Shown here: positions 43,972 to 55,596 of the stretch, piece after piece
Layout: each line of letters begins with the position of its first letter
Position numbering within the stretch: the stretch's first letter is position 1
Origin: Paragonimus westermani
Lineage: Eukaryota; Platyhelminthes; Trematoda; Plagiorchiida; Troglotrematidae
DNA length: 64,000 nucleotides
Assembly: GCA_008508345.1 (NCBI GenBank)
Contig: QNGE01000919.1
Span: 2,945-66,944, forward strand
Reading direction: 5' to 3'
Position numbers and translations under genes: made by a program
Notes under the pieces: generated by a model
What the model was told of the DNA's origin: nothing
What the model saw: the letters and a program-made list of their open reading frames with translations, nothing else
Databases searched by the model: none

Positions 43972-46530
43972 AATGCTCCTGATTACTCATGTTACCGAAG
44001 GGACGTCTCCTGCGGACGCATGGGGGCTGTGGCGTCTTCCTTAGCCAAAAGGTGCCGGTGCCAGCCGTCGTAAAATAATTTTACTTCCAAGAGAAACGCG
44101 ACAGGCTATGGAACAAAATTCAACTTCCTCGACGTGACACGCTTGTTGCCATTTTTATGTACCGTTCGCCATCATGCAGTGCTTCGGACGACGAGGCCAT
44201 TCTTGCCATTCTAGACAGACTCACGTCCACCCAGCTTTTCTCTCATCTTCTTATTATGGGTGACTTCAGCGCACCCAAACTCAACTCTATGGCGTCCTGT
44301 CTTGAGGGCTGTGACTGCGGGCTCCCGAAACCCTTGTCAATGTTGTTCGATGAGAAAGCCTGGACACAGTATGTCGATCTACCTACAAGGCACCTTCCAG
44401 GAGAGACACCATCCTTGCTCGATCTGGTCACTACGAACGAGGGTCAACTGGTAGATAGGATGGTCATCAAACCACCGCTGCGGCAAAGTGACCACATGCT
44501 GCTAACTTTTGACTTTATCTTTTACTGGCTCCAAAATACCATAACAAAGACATCATTACGAAACTTCCAGAAAGCTGACTTTAACGCACTGAGGACGTCG
44601 TTAGGCACATTCAGCCGTATATACGACTTCGTGAACTTGAACTGCCCTTCTTTTAAAGTTACCATGCACGAAGCTGACGATGAATTTGTTCCTCGAAAAC
44701 TATCGTAGTTCTCCTCTCGTGACCACTTCCGCCGAACATACGTCGCCTTCTTGAAGTACGTTCTGGTCTATTCTCTAAGCAGAAGCTAACGTGTAGGTCA
44801 GAGGATCTAGAGACCTTTTGCTCTGTACGAAACAGGTGCAAGCAAAAAACTCAACATACTCATCAGGCGTAATTAAAAATCCTACTGGTAACTTGCAAGA
44901 ATAAGAATTTTCTATTCAAGTGCACGCGTCGCCAGAGAAGAACTAAGCCCTCAGCGTTTTCTCTGCGGCTTCCCGACGGGGAAACCTCCTCCAACCCCTA
45001 AGTGGTTGCCGAGGTGTTCAGAGAATACTACTTGCCAGTCTACAGGGTGCATCTGCCAAACTGGTATCCAGTTATCCCATGGAGATACTTTAAATACTCA
45101 CTCCTGAGAGCTGAATTCTCTAAGTTCGACGTTCGGGATCCCTTGTTTAAAATCAATCCATGCAGTGCCATGGGACCGGACGTGATCCATTCCCGTATCC
45201 TCAAAGGAGCGGTCTCTCTTCAATCTGATTAAACAGACGCTTCGGACCGGCACTCTTCGGGAGTCATGGAAGAGAGCACTGTCACACCGATCAGCCTTAC
45301 CAGCATCCCATGCAAGACGATGGGGTGACTGTTAAAACGCACCATCTTTAAGCATTTCTTCTCAAATAACCTTTCCTTCCCGACCCAGCATGGCTTTCGC
45401 CCCCATCGGTCATGCATGATCAATGTCAGTCTTCATGGATAGCCTAACGGAGACCAAAGACAGTGGTTATATCGCGGGTGCTATCTTCTTCGACTTTGCC
45501 AAAGTTTTCCACCGTATCCCACACGGTCCTTTTGCACATAAAGTGGCAGCTTGTAGAATCCAAGGAGAGGTTCTCCGCTGGAATACTTCCTATCTTGGTA
45601 ACAGGACTTTCAGAGTGAATACCGGATCGGGCCTGTCGTCTCCCTCCCCGGTTTCTGTGGGAGTTCCTCAAGGATCGGTGCTTGGTCCACTGTTGTTTTC
45701 GATATACATCAGTGATCCCTCCGAGCTTATCTGTAGCAACGCCCTCCTGTACGCTAGTGACGTAAAAATCTGGAACGCCTGTGACCCCAATGCATTGCAG
45801 AATGACCGTGATCGTATTAAGTGCTGGTCAGATGTCTGTAGTCTCCCTTCAAACGACAGCAAGTGTGCGCATATGTCACTCGGAGGAGACTCCGGGTCTC
45901 ATTAGTGGCACGCATCGTACAAAGTATAGCACACATCGCGAAAGTTGACTTCAAAAAGACCTGGGGATTTGGCTGTCTTCTGGTTTATTCCTCCCTTACC
46001 GCCACCAGTTGGCCGCGAAAAACGTTTTGACTCTTGGATGATAAAAAGAGCCTCCCTTCGCGTAGACCGGAACGCCATTCACACGCTTTACGGAGTCTAC
46101 ATAAGACCACTGCACGAGTATGCCAATCATGTCGTCTACACTGGTTTGAAGGAGAACGTACGTTGATCGTGTCCAGCTAGTAGCCACCGACATGGTCACT
46201 GGCTTACGGCCTCTCTACTAGGAGTCTAGCCTCGAAGTTCTCGATCTTTACTCACTTGATTTTCGAAGACTCCGCAGTGACTTAATTCTTACATTCTCTT
46301 CAGCACAGGAGTGGTGCAAAAATTCATCACCCTAGTAAGTGATAACGGCCGAAGAGGTCACGACGAGAAGCTCTATAAAATTCGACCTCGGACCTTCATA
46401 AGACAACAGTTTTTTCTTATAGAGTTATAGATTATTAGAGCGACCTTCCACTAGAGGTTGCAAGCTGCTCTTCTGAGGATTGTCTCAAAGTGCTATTAGA
46501 CTTCTACCCACTAAAGAAAGCAATAGATTA
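43490..46530 (+). pseudogene. LINE family A ORF2, most complete copy (+)
   Basis: The endonuclease begins KCLSLLNKLPEIRQL (43495) and is split near 43620-43971 by an inverted ORF1 fragment. It resumes with APDYSCYRRD, MYRSPSCSASDDEA and LLIMGDFSAPKLN (near 44255), and closes with QSDHMLLTFDF (near 44490). The linker includes VVAEVFREYYLPVY near 45005. RT has GPDVIHSRILKG, FFDFAKVFHRIPHG and QGSVLGPLLFSIY, then YASD (near 45750) where YADD is expected, so a catalytic Asp is lost. The C terminus is SYRVIDY...LPLEVAS, ending with a stop near 46530. Several frameshifts and stops; inactive. Confidence 0.8.
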
Positions 46531-46699
46531 GTAATCCGTTCCGTTCTGCTAGGTTATTATTTAACTCAGTCCTTGGTAGTCTCTGTGACCCTCGAGAGCG
46601 GTGCTGCACCCTCTCTTCAGCGACTGTCTTTCGGGTCAACAGAAAACCACCGGACACCGAGACGAACAAACTGACTGGATCCGGGTAGTTCGGGGCCCC

Positions 46700-47760
46700 A
46701 GCCTTGAAGTCGTGTACGAATCGTTGGAAACCGCTAAAAGTCCGTACGAAACGGCATGATGTTCTACCAATGCCAAAAGTGATATTACTTCAAGTGCATT
46801 GGCCACAAAGAACACCAGCAAAAACCGCTAGACAACTTGTCTGTCAATCATATCTGCATGAGCTACTGGATCAGCGGAAGCCAATGCACCGTTCAGTTGT
46901 TGATTGGTCATAGTTGAACCACGGAAAGTAGTGACGCAGACAACCTGCAACTGCAAAAGCGAGACTTTCCTTAGCTCTCCACCTCGTTCTACTTCCTCCA
47001 TCGGGTATGAGATAAATGAGTTCCAACGGACTCTGCCCGAAATGAAGTTGGAACTAAAGTCTCTGAATGAATATATAGCGCTTTCACTCCCTGTTGTTGC
47101 AGTCACCAAGAAGGCGGTTGCCCTGTCTACTGCACACATAAAGGAAGCGGTAATAAAGGTAAAGGATAAAGTTATCAAAAAAGAGCTGTCTAATGGGACC
47201 GCTTCCGCACAAAATCTCCAGCCAAACGAGCTAACTTAGTCTTAGTGACTTCAGTACCCCAGGACTTCACAACCTCTGTGCTCGCCGGCAGGCCGCGCGC
47301 AAAAACAACCAAAAATTCACTCGATCATTTCGATGAACCAACCATGCTCAGCCGTAAGACAGTGGTGAGAAAAACGGTGGCTCTGATGTCCGCCAACATC
47401 CATCTGAATAGCGCGTCTTCTGATCGTTCTCGGCAACAGAAGATAAAACGCGTGCAGCGGACTAAAAATAAATCAGAAATCATGGCTGACCATAACTTAC
47501 GACTGGAGACTAAGGTCATAGTTTCCGCTCTCGAATTATCCACCTAGACCCCTGTGCCGACTGTAGGAAGCGGAGACACAGTCTGTATGATTGTTCCAAC
47601 GACCGACGCCCCAAGCACAGGCATGGGTGTTAATGGCAATGAAATCGCACAAACACCGTCCTCAGTGTTGCCCACCTCACAACCCACCAAACAGCCCAAC
47701 AGGAAAGTCTCCCTTCCACGACTTCAAAACGGGAGAACCCTGCCGGGCCACCTCCTGTGA
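46700..47760 (+). pseudogene. LINE family A ORF1, truncated at its 5' end (+)
   Basis: It follows the previous LINE's 3' end head to tail. The sequence enters inside the PHD-like finger (SVRNGMMFYQCQK, then YYFKCIG), so the first zinc ligands are missing; here the Cys lost in the arm copies is present. It continues in shifted frames with INEFQRTLPEMKLELKSLNE and AVALSTAHIKEAVIKVK (46904-47239), a basic segment (47245-47547) and a Pro/Thr-rich tail to TGA 47758-47760. From 47610 it forms part of the 827-bp inverted repeat. Confidence 0.7.
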
Positions 47761-48436
47761 CGCGAAAAGCATCAATTTGGCCCGCCCCAATAGGTATTCC
47801 TATCAGTAGCCTCATAACAAAGCGTGCATTTCCGCCCTTCGAATTCCGGCATCCAGCAGAGGACGAATTCAAATTTCCCGTGGGTGGAAACTTCCGAACA
47901 TCCTCCCAAGCAGCGGACTTTGACAGGGGTGCAAAGGTTGCAAGTGGCGGCGCCAGGGGCATGCAGTTCATTATCACTGATATCCGCGGAAAGTCAGGTC
48001 TCTGGTAAAGCAAGAACGTGAGGGCTAGTGTCGCATACCAGCTGTCTGATTTCCGGTAGTTTGTTCAGAAGGCTCAGACACTTGGTGTGCGCCCACTTGA
48101 AGGCCACTTCCTCGTTTGGCTGGGTGCAAAAATAGACAGAATTGCGCGAAGAAGAGTTTGAGAAAGCAGTCTTGGTAACGAGGGGATGCGTAACTGGCCG
48201 ATGGTTTTGTGAGCCCACTTTGTGTTTGTTGACCGGTTCATCACAGCCTGGCATATATGAGCGTACCCGTGGGACGCTTCGTCCGCTTCTGTTGTCACAA
48301 GGTCGATGACCTATCGACCGCTCTTGCTGTCAGAGCTTCTGAAGGGTGATTTGAAGTTTTGCACCCTCGAAAATTTGGATGGGGTTGTAGATGAAAAGAG
48401 AATGTAGGGGTAAATCGCTCCGATCTATCCGGAGAG
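47610..48436. repeat. 827-bp inverted repeat, right arm
   Basis: Partner of 43145-43971. On the plus strand it holds the ORF1 3' part in sense (to about 47960) and then the start of ORF2 in antisense, so both arms carry the same chimeric junction. Confidence 0.92.
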
Positions 48437-49067
48437 AGGGCCGTCGGAATGAGTGTCCCCCACAGAAACATGGTTTGCTGCCTCCACCGCGCGTGCTTCC
48501 CTCCCCCTGACATGTTTCTCTCTCTGCCCCATCTGGTCAACCCTGTGCACCCTGTGAGCCAATCAGGTGTCTCCTCCAATTGCTGGTCATCATTGGTATT
48601 CACCTGCAATAAATTTGCAGTACCCGTCGGAAAGACGCCTTCTCCCGAACTGAAAGCATGAGCGCAATGGTTGTTGATCTATCAGTACTATTTCAGAATC
48701 ATTTTGGAAATGTCTGGTTTCCTCGACAGTTCCAAAATTTGGATGCAGTTGGTGCGGAGGTCTTACGCTTCGAAGTTGGATAGGGTTCCTCGTACCGCAT
48801 CCGATCCACTGAATCCGCTTTCGGTGAACATAAGAAACGGGTGTACGCTTGCGTACGTTGGGCCCATGTATTGCGCTCATCCACCGGTGTTCGAGAGAGG
48901 GCCAGCGGTCAAACTGGATGCTCGGCGTATTTCAACGTGAACCGGAACGTGGAAGGCGGATTTCGGGTAACGAAATTCTTTGTGTTGCACAATCATCCGT
49001 GCGGCGTGATTGCTGCAAAATACGAGGCCTCAAGGCATCGCCTCACCAAGGAAGAAATCAGAGAAAT

Positions 49068-49810
49068 CCGACCGTTGCTGCTCAACAGCACAGTGTCATT
49101 CAACATCACGCAGTACTTCCAGGAGCACTTCGAGAAGAAGACACTGACGACGGATGTGTGCAACCTAAGATCACGTTTATTTGCCAAAATAAACACCGCT
49201 GGCTACCTCAGTCGTTTGCATGCCCAACAGAACACAACTGTTAAGTCTTATTATAACGTAGATGATGATAATAGATTGACAGACTTCATGTTCATGAGTA
49301 AGGATCAGAAAATTTTGTCGGCGCTACCTCGAAGTTATCGGTATAGACGCCACTTACGGGAGTTGTAAGGAACAATATAATTTGTTTGTTTTAGTTCTTG
49401 TAGATGCTAGTGGTGTGGGCCTACCGGTTTGCTTCAGTTGGCTCGCAAATGAAACTACGTTAGCTATCGCCATGTATCTCCGGCAATTCCTCCTCTTCGT
49501 GAGACCGGTGGACACAAGGACAATGAACATGGACGACAGCGCGGCCATTCAAGGGGCCATTACACAGGAAATTCTGCACGTCCATCAACTACTGTGCCGA
49601 GTGCACATATTGCGGAACGTGCGCGGAAAACGTCCAACGGCACTGTAAAGAAGTGGTTCCTGGTTGCAAAGCTGACGCGTAACCGTTGGAGGTACGCTGC
49701 AGCATTAGCTGTCATGCAGGACACTGACCTGGCGTTCCACAATCAGTACCTCATGGCCAGGCTGATAAGGAGATCTGAGAACTGGACCAACAGCCGCAGT
49801 CCAAAAATCC
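49068..49810 (+). repeat. Direct duplication, first copy
   Basis: 743 bp repeated at 49812-50554 with an offset of exactly 744. Reading frames in the two copies are identical. The first copy stops at the N and the second starts right after it, which is what an unmerged overlap between two contigs looks like. Confidence 0.9.
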
Positions 49811-49811
49811 N
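49811..49811. other. Single-N scaffold join
   Basis: A lone N between two 743-bp identical copies. The copy before it ends AAAATCC, exactly where the second copy continues into unique sequence (AAAATCCCTACATT). Confidence 0.85.
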
Positions 49812-50554
49812 CCGACCGTTGCTGCTCAACAGCACAGTGTCATTCAACATCACGCAGTACTTCCAGGAGCACTTCGAGAAGAAGACACTGACGACGGATG
49901 TGTGCAACCTAAGATCACGTTTATTTGCCAAAATAAACACCGCTGGCTACCTCAGTCGTTTGCATGCCCAACAGAACACAACTGTTAAGTCTTATTATAA
50001 CGTAGATGATGATAATAGATTGACAGACTTCATGTTCATGAGTAAGGATCAGAAAATTTTGTCGGCGCTACCTCGAAGTTATCGGTATAGACGCCACTTA
50101 CGGGAGTTGTAAGGAACAATATAATTTGTTTGTTTTAGTTCTTGTAGATGCTAGTGGTGTGGGCCTACCGGTTTGCTTCAGTTGGCTCGCAAATGAAACT
50201 ACGTTAGCTATCGCCATGTATCTCCGGCAATTCCTCCTCTTCGTGAGACCGGTGGACACAAGGACAATGAACATGGACGACAGCGCGGCCATTCAAGGGG
50301 CCATTACACAGGAAATTCTGCACGTCCATCAACTACTGTGCCGAGTGCACATATTGCGGAACGTGCGCGGAAAACGTCCAACGGCACTGTAAAGAAGTGG
50401 TTCCTGGTTGCAAAGCTGACGCGTAACCGTTGGAGGTACGCTGCAGCATTAGCTGTCATGCAGGACACTGACCTGGCGTTCCACAATCAGTACCTCATGG
50501 CCAGGCTGATAAGGAGATCTGAGAACTGGACCAACAGCCGCAGTCCAAAAATCC
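49812..50554 (+). repeat. Direct duplication, second copy
   Basis: Same 743 bp as 49068-49810, including the same frameshifts, and then continuous with the C-terminal half of the MULE gene. Confidence 0.9.
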
Positions 50555-51472
50555 CTACATTCGGCCGGCGAGACAACAACTTCGTGGAGGCGACTCATTA
50601 TTCAATTGAACGGCACAACTTGAACGCCCAGATAAGAAGCTGGCTGGCCATTGTGCGTACCACAGCCGTTTTCTACCATATAATCAACGACCGCCAGGCG
50701 CAGCTAGTGTATGCCTGCCGTTCATACCCCCACATCAATAATCGTGCTGATTACGTGGGGTTGAGTTGTCGTTTGGTCCCTAATGCGGTGCAGCTGAGGT
50801 CCGAAACCGTAGACGGCGGAAGTCACCTTACTTTCGATGCATCTCTCGCGAGTAATCGCGTGATGGACGGCAATCGAACGTATAACGTTAGTCGTACAAC
50901 GTGGGATCGTGATTGCCCATTCGCCGTGGAGTACCTTCTACCATGCAGGCATTCCCTGCATGTGTGTGAAACTTTCGGCAGAAGTCCTGAAGAATTCCCT
51001 GTTGTCCCTCGATGGACCAGAATCTTCAATGGAATCCATGACATTCCCGCTGCCAACTACGAGGCTCCCAGCAAAACCTACGTCAGGTCCTCCGGAGTTG
51101 CAGCGTTCACCGAACTGGGAATGATAACACGAAGACAGTTGGATGAAACTACGTTCAACCATCTTCTTGAGGAGCTTCGAGAATTTCTCCGCAACTGTGG
51201 CCGTAGCCGTTTGCCACCGTACTTCTACCCCATTGCAAGTCCGGCTGTGGATACGAACAACGTTTCCATCGTCACCTAGGACCTCCCGGACAGTCCATGT
51301 GATGAGGAGACGCTACCTGCAATCGCATCGCAGCCAACAGCTTCTACACCCGCACCGGCAACGGAGTACGATTTCCAAGACGTACAGTTGTTTCAGTGTC
51401 CTTGAGCACCGAAAGGCCCAAGGACAAATACAGTTGCACGTGCTACGATGAATGAACCGCAGCCGGGACCCG

Positions 51473-51745
51473 GTCTATGTTCCAATTCGTTCCTATTCCA
51501 TTCACTGGTCGATTAGCAATGTTTGCACCATTTGCAACCAGAAACCGCATAGACACAATCGAACCAATTTCACTTGTTCAGTCTATGTTCCCATTCGTTC
51601 CCATTCCATTCACCAGTCGATTAGCAATGTATGCACCATTTGCAACCAAAAACCGCATAGACGCAATCGAACCAAATTCACTTGTTCATTTTAGGTTCCA
51701 ATTCGTTCCTATGCCATTAAATCGTCGATTAGCAATAGTTGCGCT
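51473..51745. repeat. 108-bp tandem repeat, about 2.5 copies
   Basis: Units begin at 51473, 51581 and 51689. The first two differ at only a few positions; the third is partial and more diverged. The unit length is a multiple of three, so the repeats also read as a 36-residue peptide repeat in two frames, but there is no sign of a gene. It lies just after the MULE gene. Confidence 0.88.
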
Positions 51746-52751
51746 AATATTTGCTTCCTCCTCAAGTTTTTCATTTTCATAAGTAATTTCGCCTTACTGT
51801 TTTCGTATTTCTCTCGCACGTAATTATGTGATTTCGTTTGCACCTGTCAGTCACCAGTGTCTACCTCCCTGTGCTTGCGGCGTTTCAGATTGGTGTACAT
51901 GGTGCATTTTGATGCAGAGATTTCAGCGCGCAGGTGACAGCATTCGTTCGGGTTTCCCAATAGGGTTTTGAGATCTTGTGCGTTACACAGATTTCGGCTT
52001 TCCTGATTGGTGCACATGTTCCATTTGGACATACATACATCGCCCTATGTTTTCCATAAGGGAAAATATAGGATCATGTGCAAAAATCATGCGCCGTCAG
52101 AATGAGACAGGTATGGACCATTTTGGATGCAGATGGGGACCCAAGCAGACTAATTGGACTATGAAGCATAATGATGAAATATGTTTCAAGGGATCTTTTC
52201 CGGGGTGAGATTGTTGGGGGTCTAGGAGAAAAGTGTGATCCATAACACCTTTGTGATCTGCTTCATCGGCCCCTTGCATCTCCGCAGACGATTGACCTTC
52301 CGTGAAGATAAAGGCGGCAGCCTCTGTTGGGGAAAACAATGTTTCCGAAAAAATTCGCTATATTTCCCAAAGGAAATAGATGCTTCTATTTTGATAACTT
52401 GAATGCCCGCCATCATTCTGGAGGATTCGAGTTCGCGCGCTCGCTTCTGATTGGCCCGTTAAGTCTCCTAGGACCAAGGCCATCGTAAACCTTTAAAGAC
52501 AGCCGTTTTGAGCCACTGTTTTGCCTTCAGGCTAAGCAGCGAATATAGCTCGTTTGGAAGCCGTATTTTTCCCTTAATGTCGGGGGGTTCCACGTTGCAA
52601 CAGTTGAGTCCAAGTACTTTGGTTCCGATTATTCGTATCGTTTGCGATATTGTTGCGTTTAATTCGTGATCGTGACACTGCTCGCGGTCTTCCTGTCCGT
52701 TCATGCCTTTTACTCTTAGGGGGTCGCAACAGCCTCTGATATGAGTGCTTA
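51746..52751. other. Unassigned, with a diverged inverted-repeat segment
   Basis: 52096-52303 is an inverted, clearly diverged copy of about 42930-43137 (shared TCAATCGTCTGCGGAGATG and CACAAAGGTGTTATGGATCA). It extends the large inverted repeat inward at lower identity, with about 450 bp (52304-52751) present only on this side. No gene is recognised. Confidence 0.5.
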
Positions 52752-53224
52752 AGGTGGTCCATCCGATAATACTGGTCCCCTCTTGAGAGCCTGGATAAGG
52801 ACTCTCACGCTAGCCTGGAGTTCGGTGTCAGCCTTGATGCATGACCTCTGTCTAGCAAGCCGATAGCACTTCTGCCGCTCCTGCAATCGGCAATCTGGCG
52901 AGATCCCCCTGAGATTAGCGTGGTTTTCCTCAGTTCAGCCGCGTTTTTGGTAGTTTTCTGTGCTAATGTTTGCGGGTAACGCCACAAGAAGTTCAAGCCA
53001 CTTCTTCAAAGCGAAGTCTGCTAGAAATAAAACATTTTTGTAAACTCTGGGGGAACCTGGCGTGTAGCACTGCCCTGGACTGTTCTCCTCCAAGGAGTGT
53101 TGTCGAAAATCATCCCCACAAAGCAAAACTATTCTCCCGGAGTGCTCTATCCGTCAAGCTCGTCGCATCTTCCTCAATTTGAGTAGTGGACAAAGCCACT
53201 GCCTCGCGAGCAATCGCCACGCCT
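52752..53224 (-). pseudogene. LINE ORF1-like fragment, right arm
   Basis: Mirror of 42421-42888, with the AREAVALSTTQIEE segment near 53200. It shares the same stops. Confidence 0.45.
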
Positions 53225-54063
53225 GGAAGGATGGGGCAATGTGCTAATTTAAAGAGCACAGTTCTGACCTCATATAAGATAAAGCGTTTTGAGGATCACC
53301 GAGGGCTTTTTCTACCGTGGTTATCTGTGCGCTGACATTCGTAGACTTCTTGCAATCACAATTGCACGTGTCTGGTTCCTGCTTCCTCGGAATGGCGAGC
53401 AGAGGATCCAGCGTGGTCTTGAGTGGGGTGCAGCTTTATCAAAAAAGACAACTCATATAGATAAATGGTCTTTTGAATCAGCGACCAAGGTGTACTGGTT
53501 CTGCCTGGGGCCGGTACATTTAAAGTAGTACCAGTGAAGGAACGTCTGGCACACCGTTCTGAACAATCCTGTGGCAGCCGAAACGACCACAAGCACTTGA
53601 TATCTGATCCACCAATGATGCTGAATCTCGTGCCTGTCATTGCATTATGGTCTGTGAGCAAAAGTGACGAAAAAGAAACGCGAGGCTAAAAATGAAAAGG
53701 GTACTGTCGAACACGAATAATACAGTATGCAATGAGTTATGCTATTAGCCAACGAATACCAGTGATCATGTGTACTTTTCTGATGCGCCAGGCACCAAAA
53801 TAACAAAAATACGGATAGACAATGACAACAAGTAAAGTTGGACCAGATTTCGCGCGCGGCTTACTCGGAATTTGATTTAAATTTTGTCACTGTCATTGTC
53901 CGCTCATGTTTTTGCTATCTTGGTGCCCAGTGCATCAAAAATTGTATGCTATCACCGCTATTTTTTGTCGAAAAGCATAACTCATTGCTCGTTGTATTAT
54001 TCTTGTTCGATAGTATCCGTGCTCTTTCGTAGCCTCATTGCATATTACTCATCCTTGTCGACA

Positions 54064-55214
54064 ATGACCTGTGTCAGATCTAGCAGTGCTGGGACTCAGC
54101 AGACACCGTCTGTAGCAGCAAGCGCCTGCGGCCGGTGTGGATGTAAAATGTCCGTACAAAACGGCATGCGGTGCCACCAGTGACAGAAGTGGTATCAATT
54201 CAAGTGTATTGGTCTCAACGACCACCAGTAAAAACAGCTAGCTTCTTCATCCCTCATTTACGTCTGTGTGAGTTGCAGGTTCAACGAAAGGCGAGGCACC
54301 GCTCCGCAGCTGACTGGTCTTACACGCGCCACGTTGAGTGGAGTGACGCAGAAAACCTGCGAATGTAAATGCTGGGCTCTTCATAGCTCTGTATCTCCTT
54401 CCACTTCTTCCATGGAGAGCAAGATAGAGGAGTACCAACGGACTCTGTCCAAAATGAAACTGGAACTACATTCTCTGAATCAGTATATGGCGCTTGTCCT
54501 CCTTGGTTTTGCAATCACCAAGCAAGCAGTTGCCCTATCAACTGCGCATATAGAGCATGCGGCAGTAAAAATGAGGGAAAAAGCTCCTGGGGAAAAGAAA
54601 GTTTTTTGTGGGGCCCCTTCACTACAGCCTCTTCTCCAACCGAGCTAGCTTAAACAGTCCTGGGGATTTCCTTCTCCCCGTATGCCACATACCTAGTACT
54701 TGCGAGTAGGCTGCGGGCCAAGACAACCAAAAAGTCACTTGGCCTTTTGGTAACTTTGCTATCCATGCTTAGCCCCGAGGTTGTGATGGGAAAAACGGAG
54801 GCTTTGAAGTTTGTCAACGCCCATCTGAAAGGCGTGTCTTTCGACCGCTCCCGGCAAGAGAGAGCGAGACGCGAACAGCGGACTGAGACTAAGTCGCAAA
54901 TCATGGCGGACCACAAGCTACAACTGGAGAATGGAGTCGTAGTTTCTGCTCTCGAAGTATCCCCTCAGACCCCTATGCCTGTTGTGAAGAGCGCAGACAC
55001 GGTCTGCGTGGTCGTTCCAACGACCGACACCTTAGACACAGGCACAAGCATTGAGGATACTCACACCGCGCAAAAACCGTCTCCAGAGTTGCCCACCCCG
55101 GAAGCCACCAAACTGCCCGGCAGAAAACTCTCCCTCCCAGGAATTCGGAACGGAAGCAGCCTGCTAGAGCTGCCTCCTGCAACTCAAAAGCGTCAATTTG
55201 GCCCACCCCTATAA
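54064..55214 (+). pseudogene. LINE family A ORF1 with PHD-like finger, right arm
   Basis: Starts at ATG 54064 and mirrors 40431-41581. In-frame TGA 54181-54183 replaces a zinc-binding Cys and TAA follows at 54229-54231; the same frame stays open from 54268 to 54648. The C-terminal Pro/Thr/Ser-rich part (54747-55214) is in a shifted frame. Confidence 0.7.
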
Positions 55215-55596
55215 ACATTTCCTTTAGTAGCACCATAACACAGCGCCCATTGCCGTCTTCCGAACCCCGCGCCCAGCAAATGAAGAAGTCAAATTTTTGT
55301 GGGTGAAAATTTCCGAACACCCTCCCAAGCAGCGGACTTTGACAGGGGCGCAAAGGTCGTAAGTGGCGGCGCCAAGGGTGCTGATAAACCGCATTGAAGG
55401 GTCGCTGACCTACACACAGGCGGTGAGTTCGTGCCCACAAACTCGAAGAAGGGCCGTCAGAACAACTCGGAATAACAGACCGAGTCCAGCCCCACCACCC
55501 TCATCAATTCTAGGCCTACTTTCTCAGGCTCTTCCTCACAACATCCTTTCCATTTTCTCGCGAAATCCAGCAAGAAAGTAGCTTTCAGATGCACGT

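Larger units (their letters stand above)
48667..51405 (+). pseudogene. Mutator-like (MULE) transposase pseudogene
   Basis: Starts at ATG 48667. The N terminus is FAR1/WRKY-GCM1-like (spaced Cys, then VLHNHPCG near 48985-49010). A MULE DDE core follows: IDATYGSC (first Asp at 49346-49348), VLVDASGVGLPVCFSW, MNMDDSAAI (second Asp at 49532-49537) and LLCRVHILRNVRGK. The C terminus has a SWIM-like motif (CPFAVEYLLPCRHSLHVC, near 50910-50965). Lesions are a TAG at 48781, a frameshift near 49320, another near 49628, and a TAG at 51277 after which the same frame runs 41 more codons to TGA 51403. A 743-bp stretch is present twice around the N at 49811, so this locus reads longer than the true gene. 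It would have been a cut-and-paste transposase. Confidence 0.78.

Noticed and set aside
48841..49368. A complete small gene at this open frame
   Set aside because: It starts at GTG and is only the N-terminal part of the MULE frame, which begins at ATG 48667 and continues past a frameshift.
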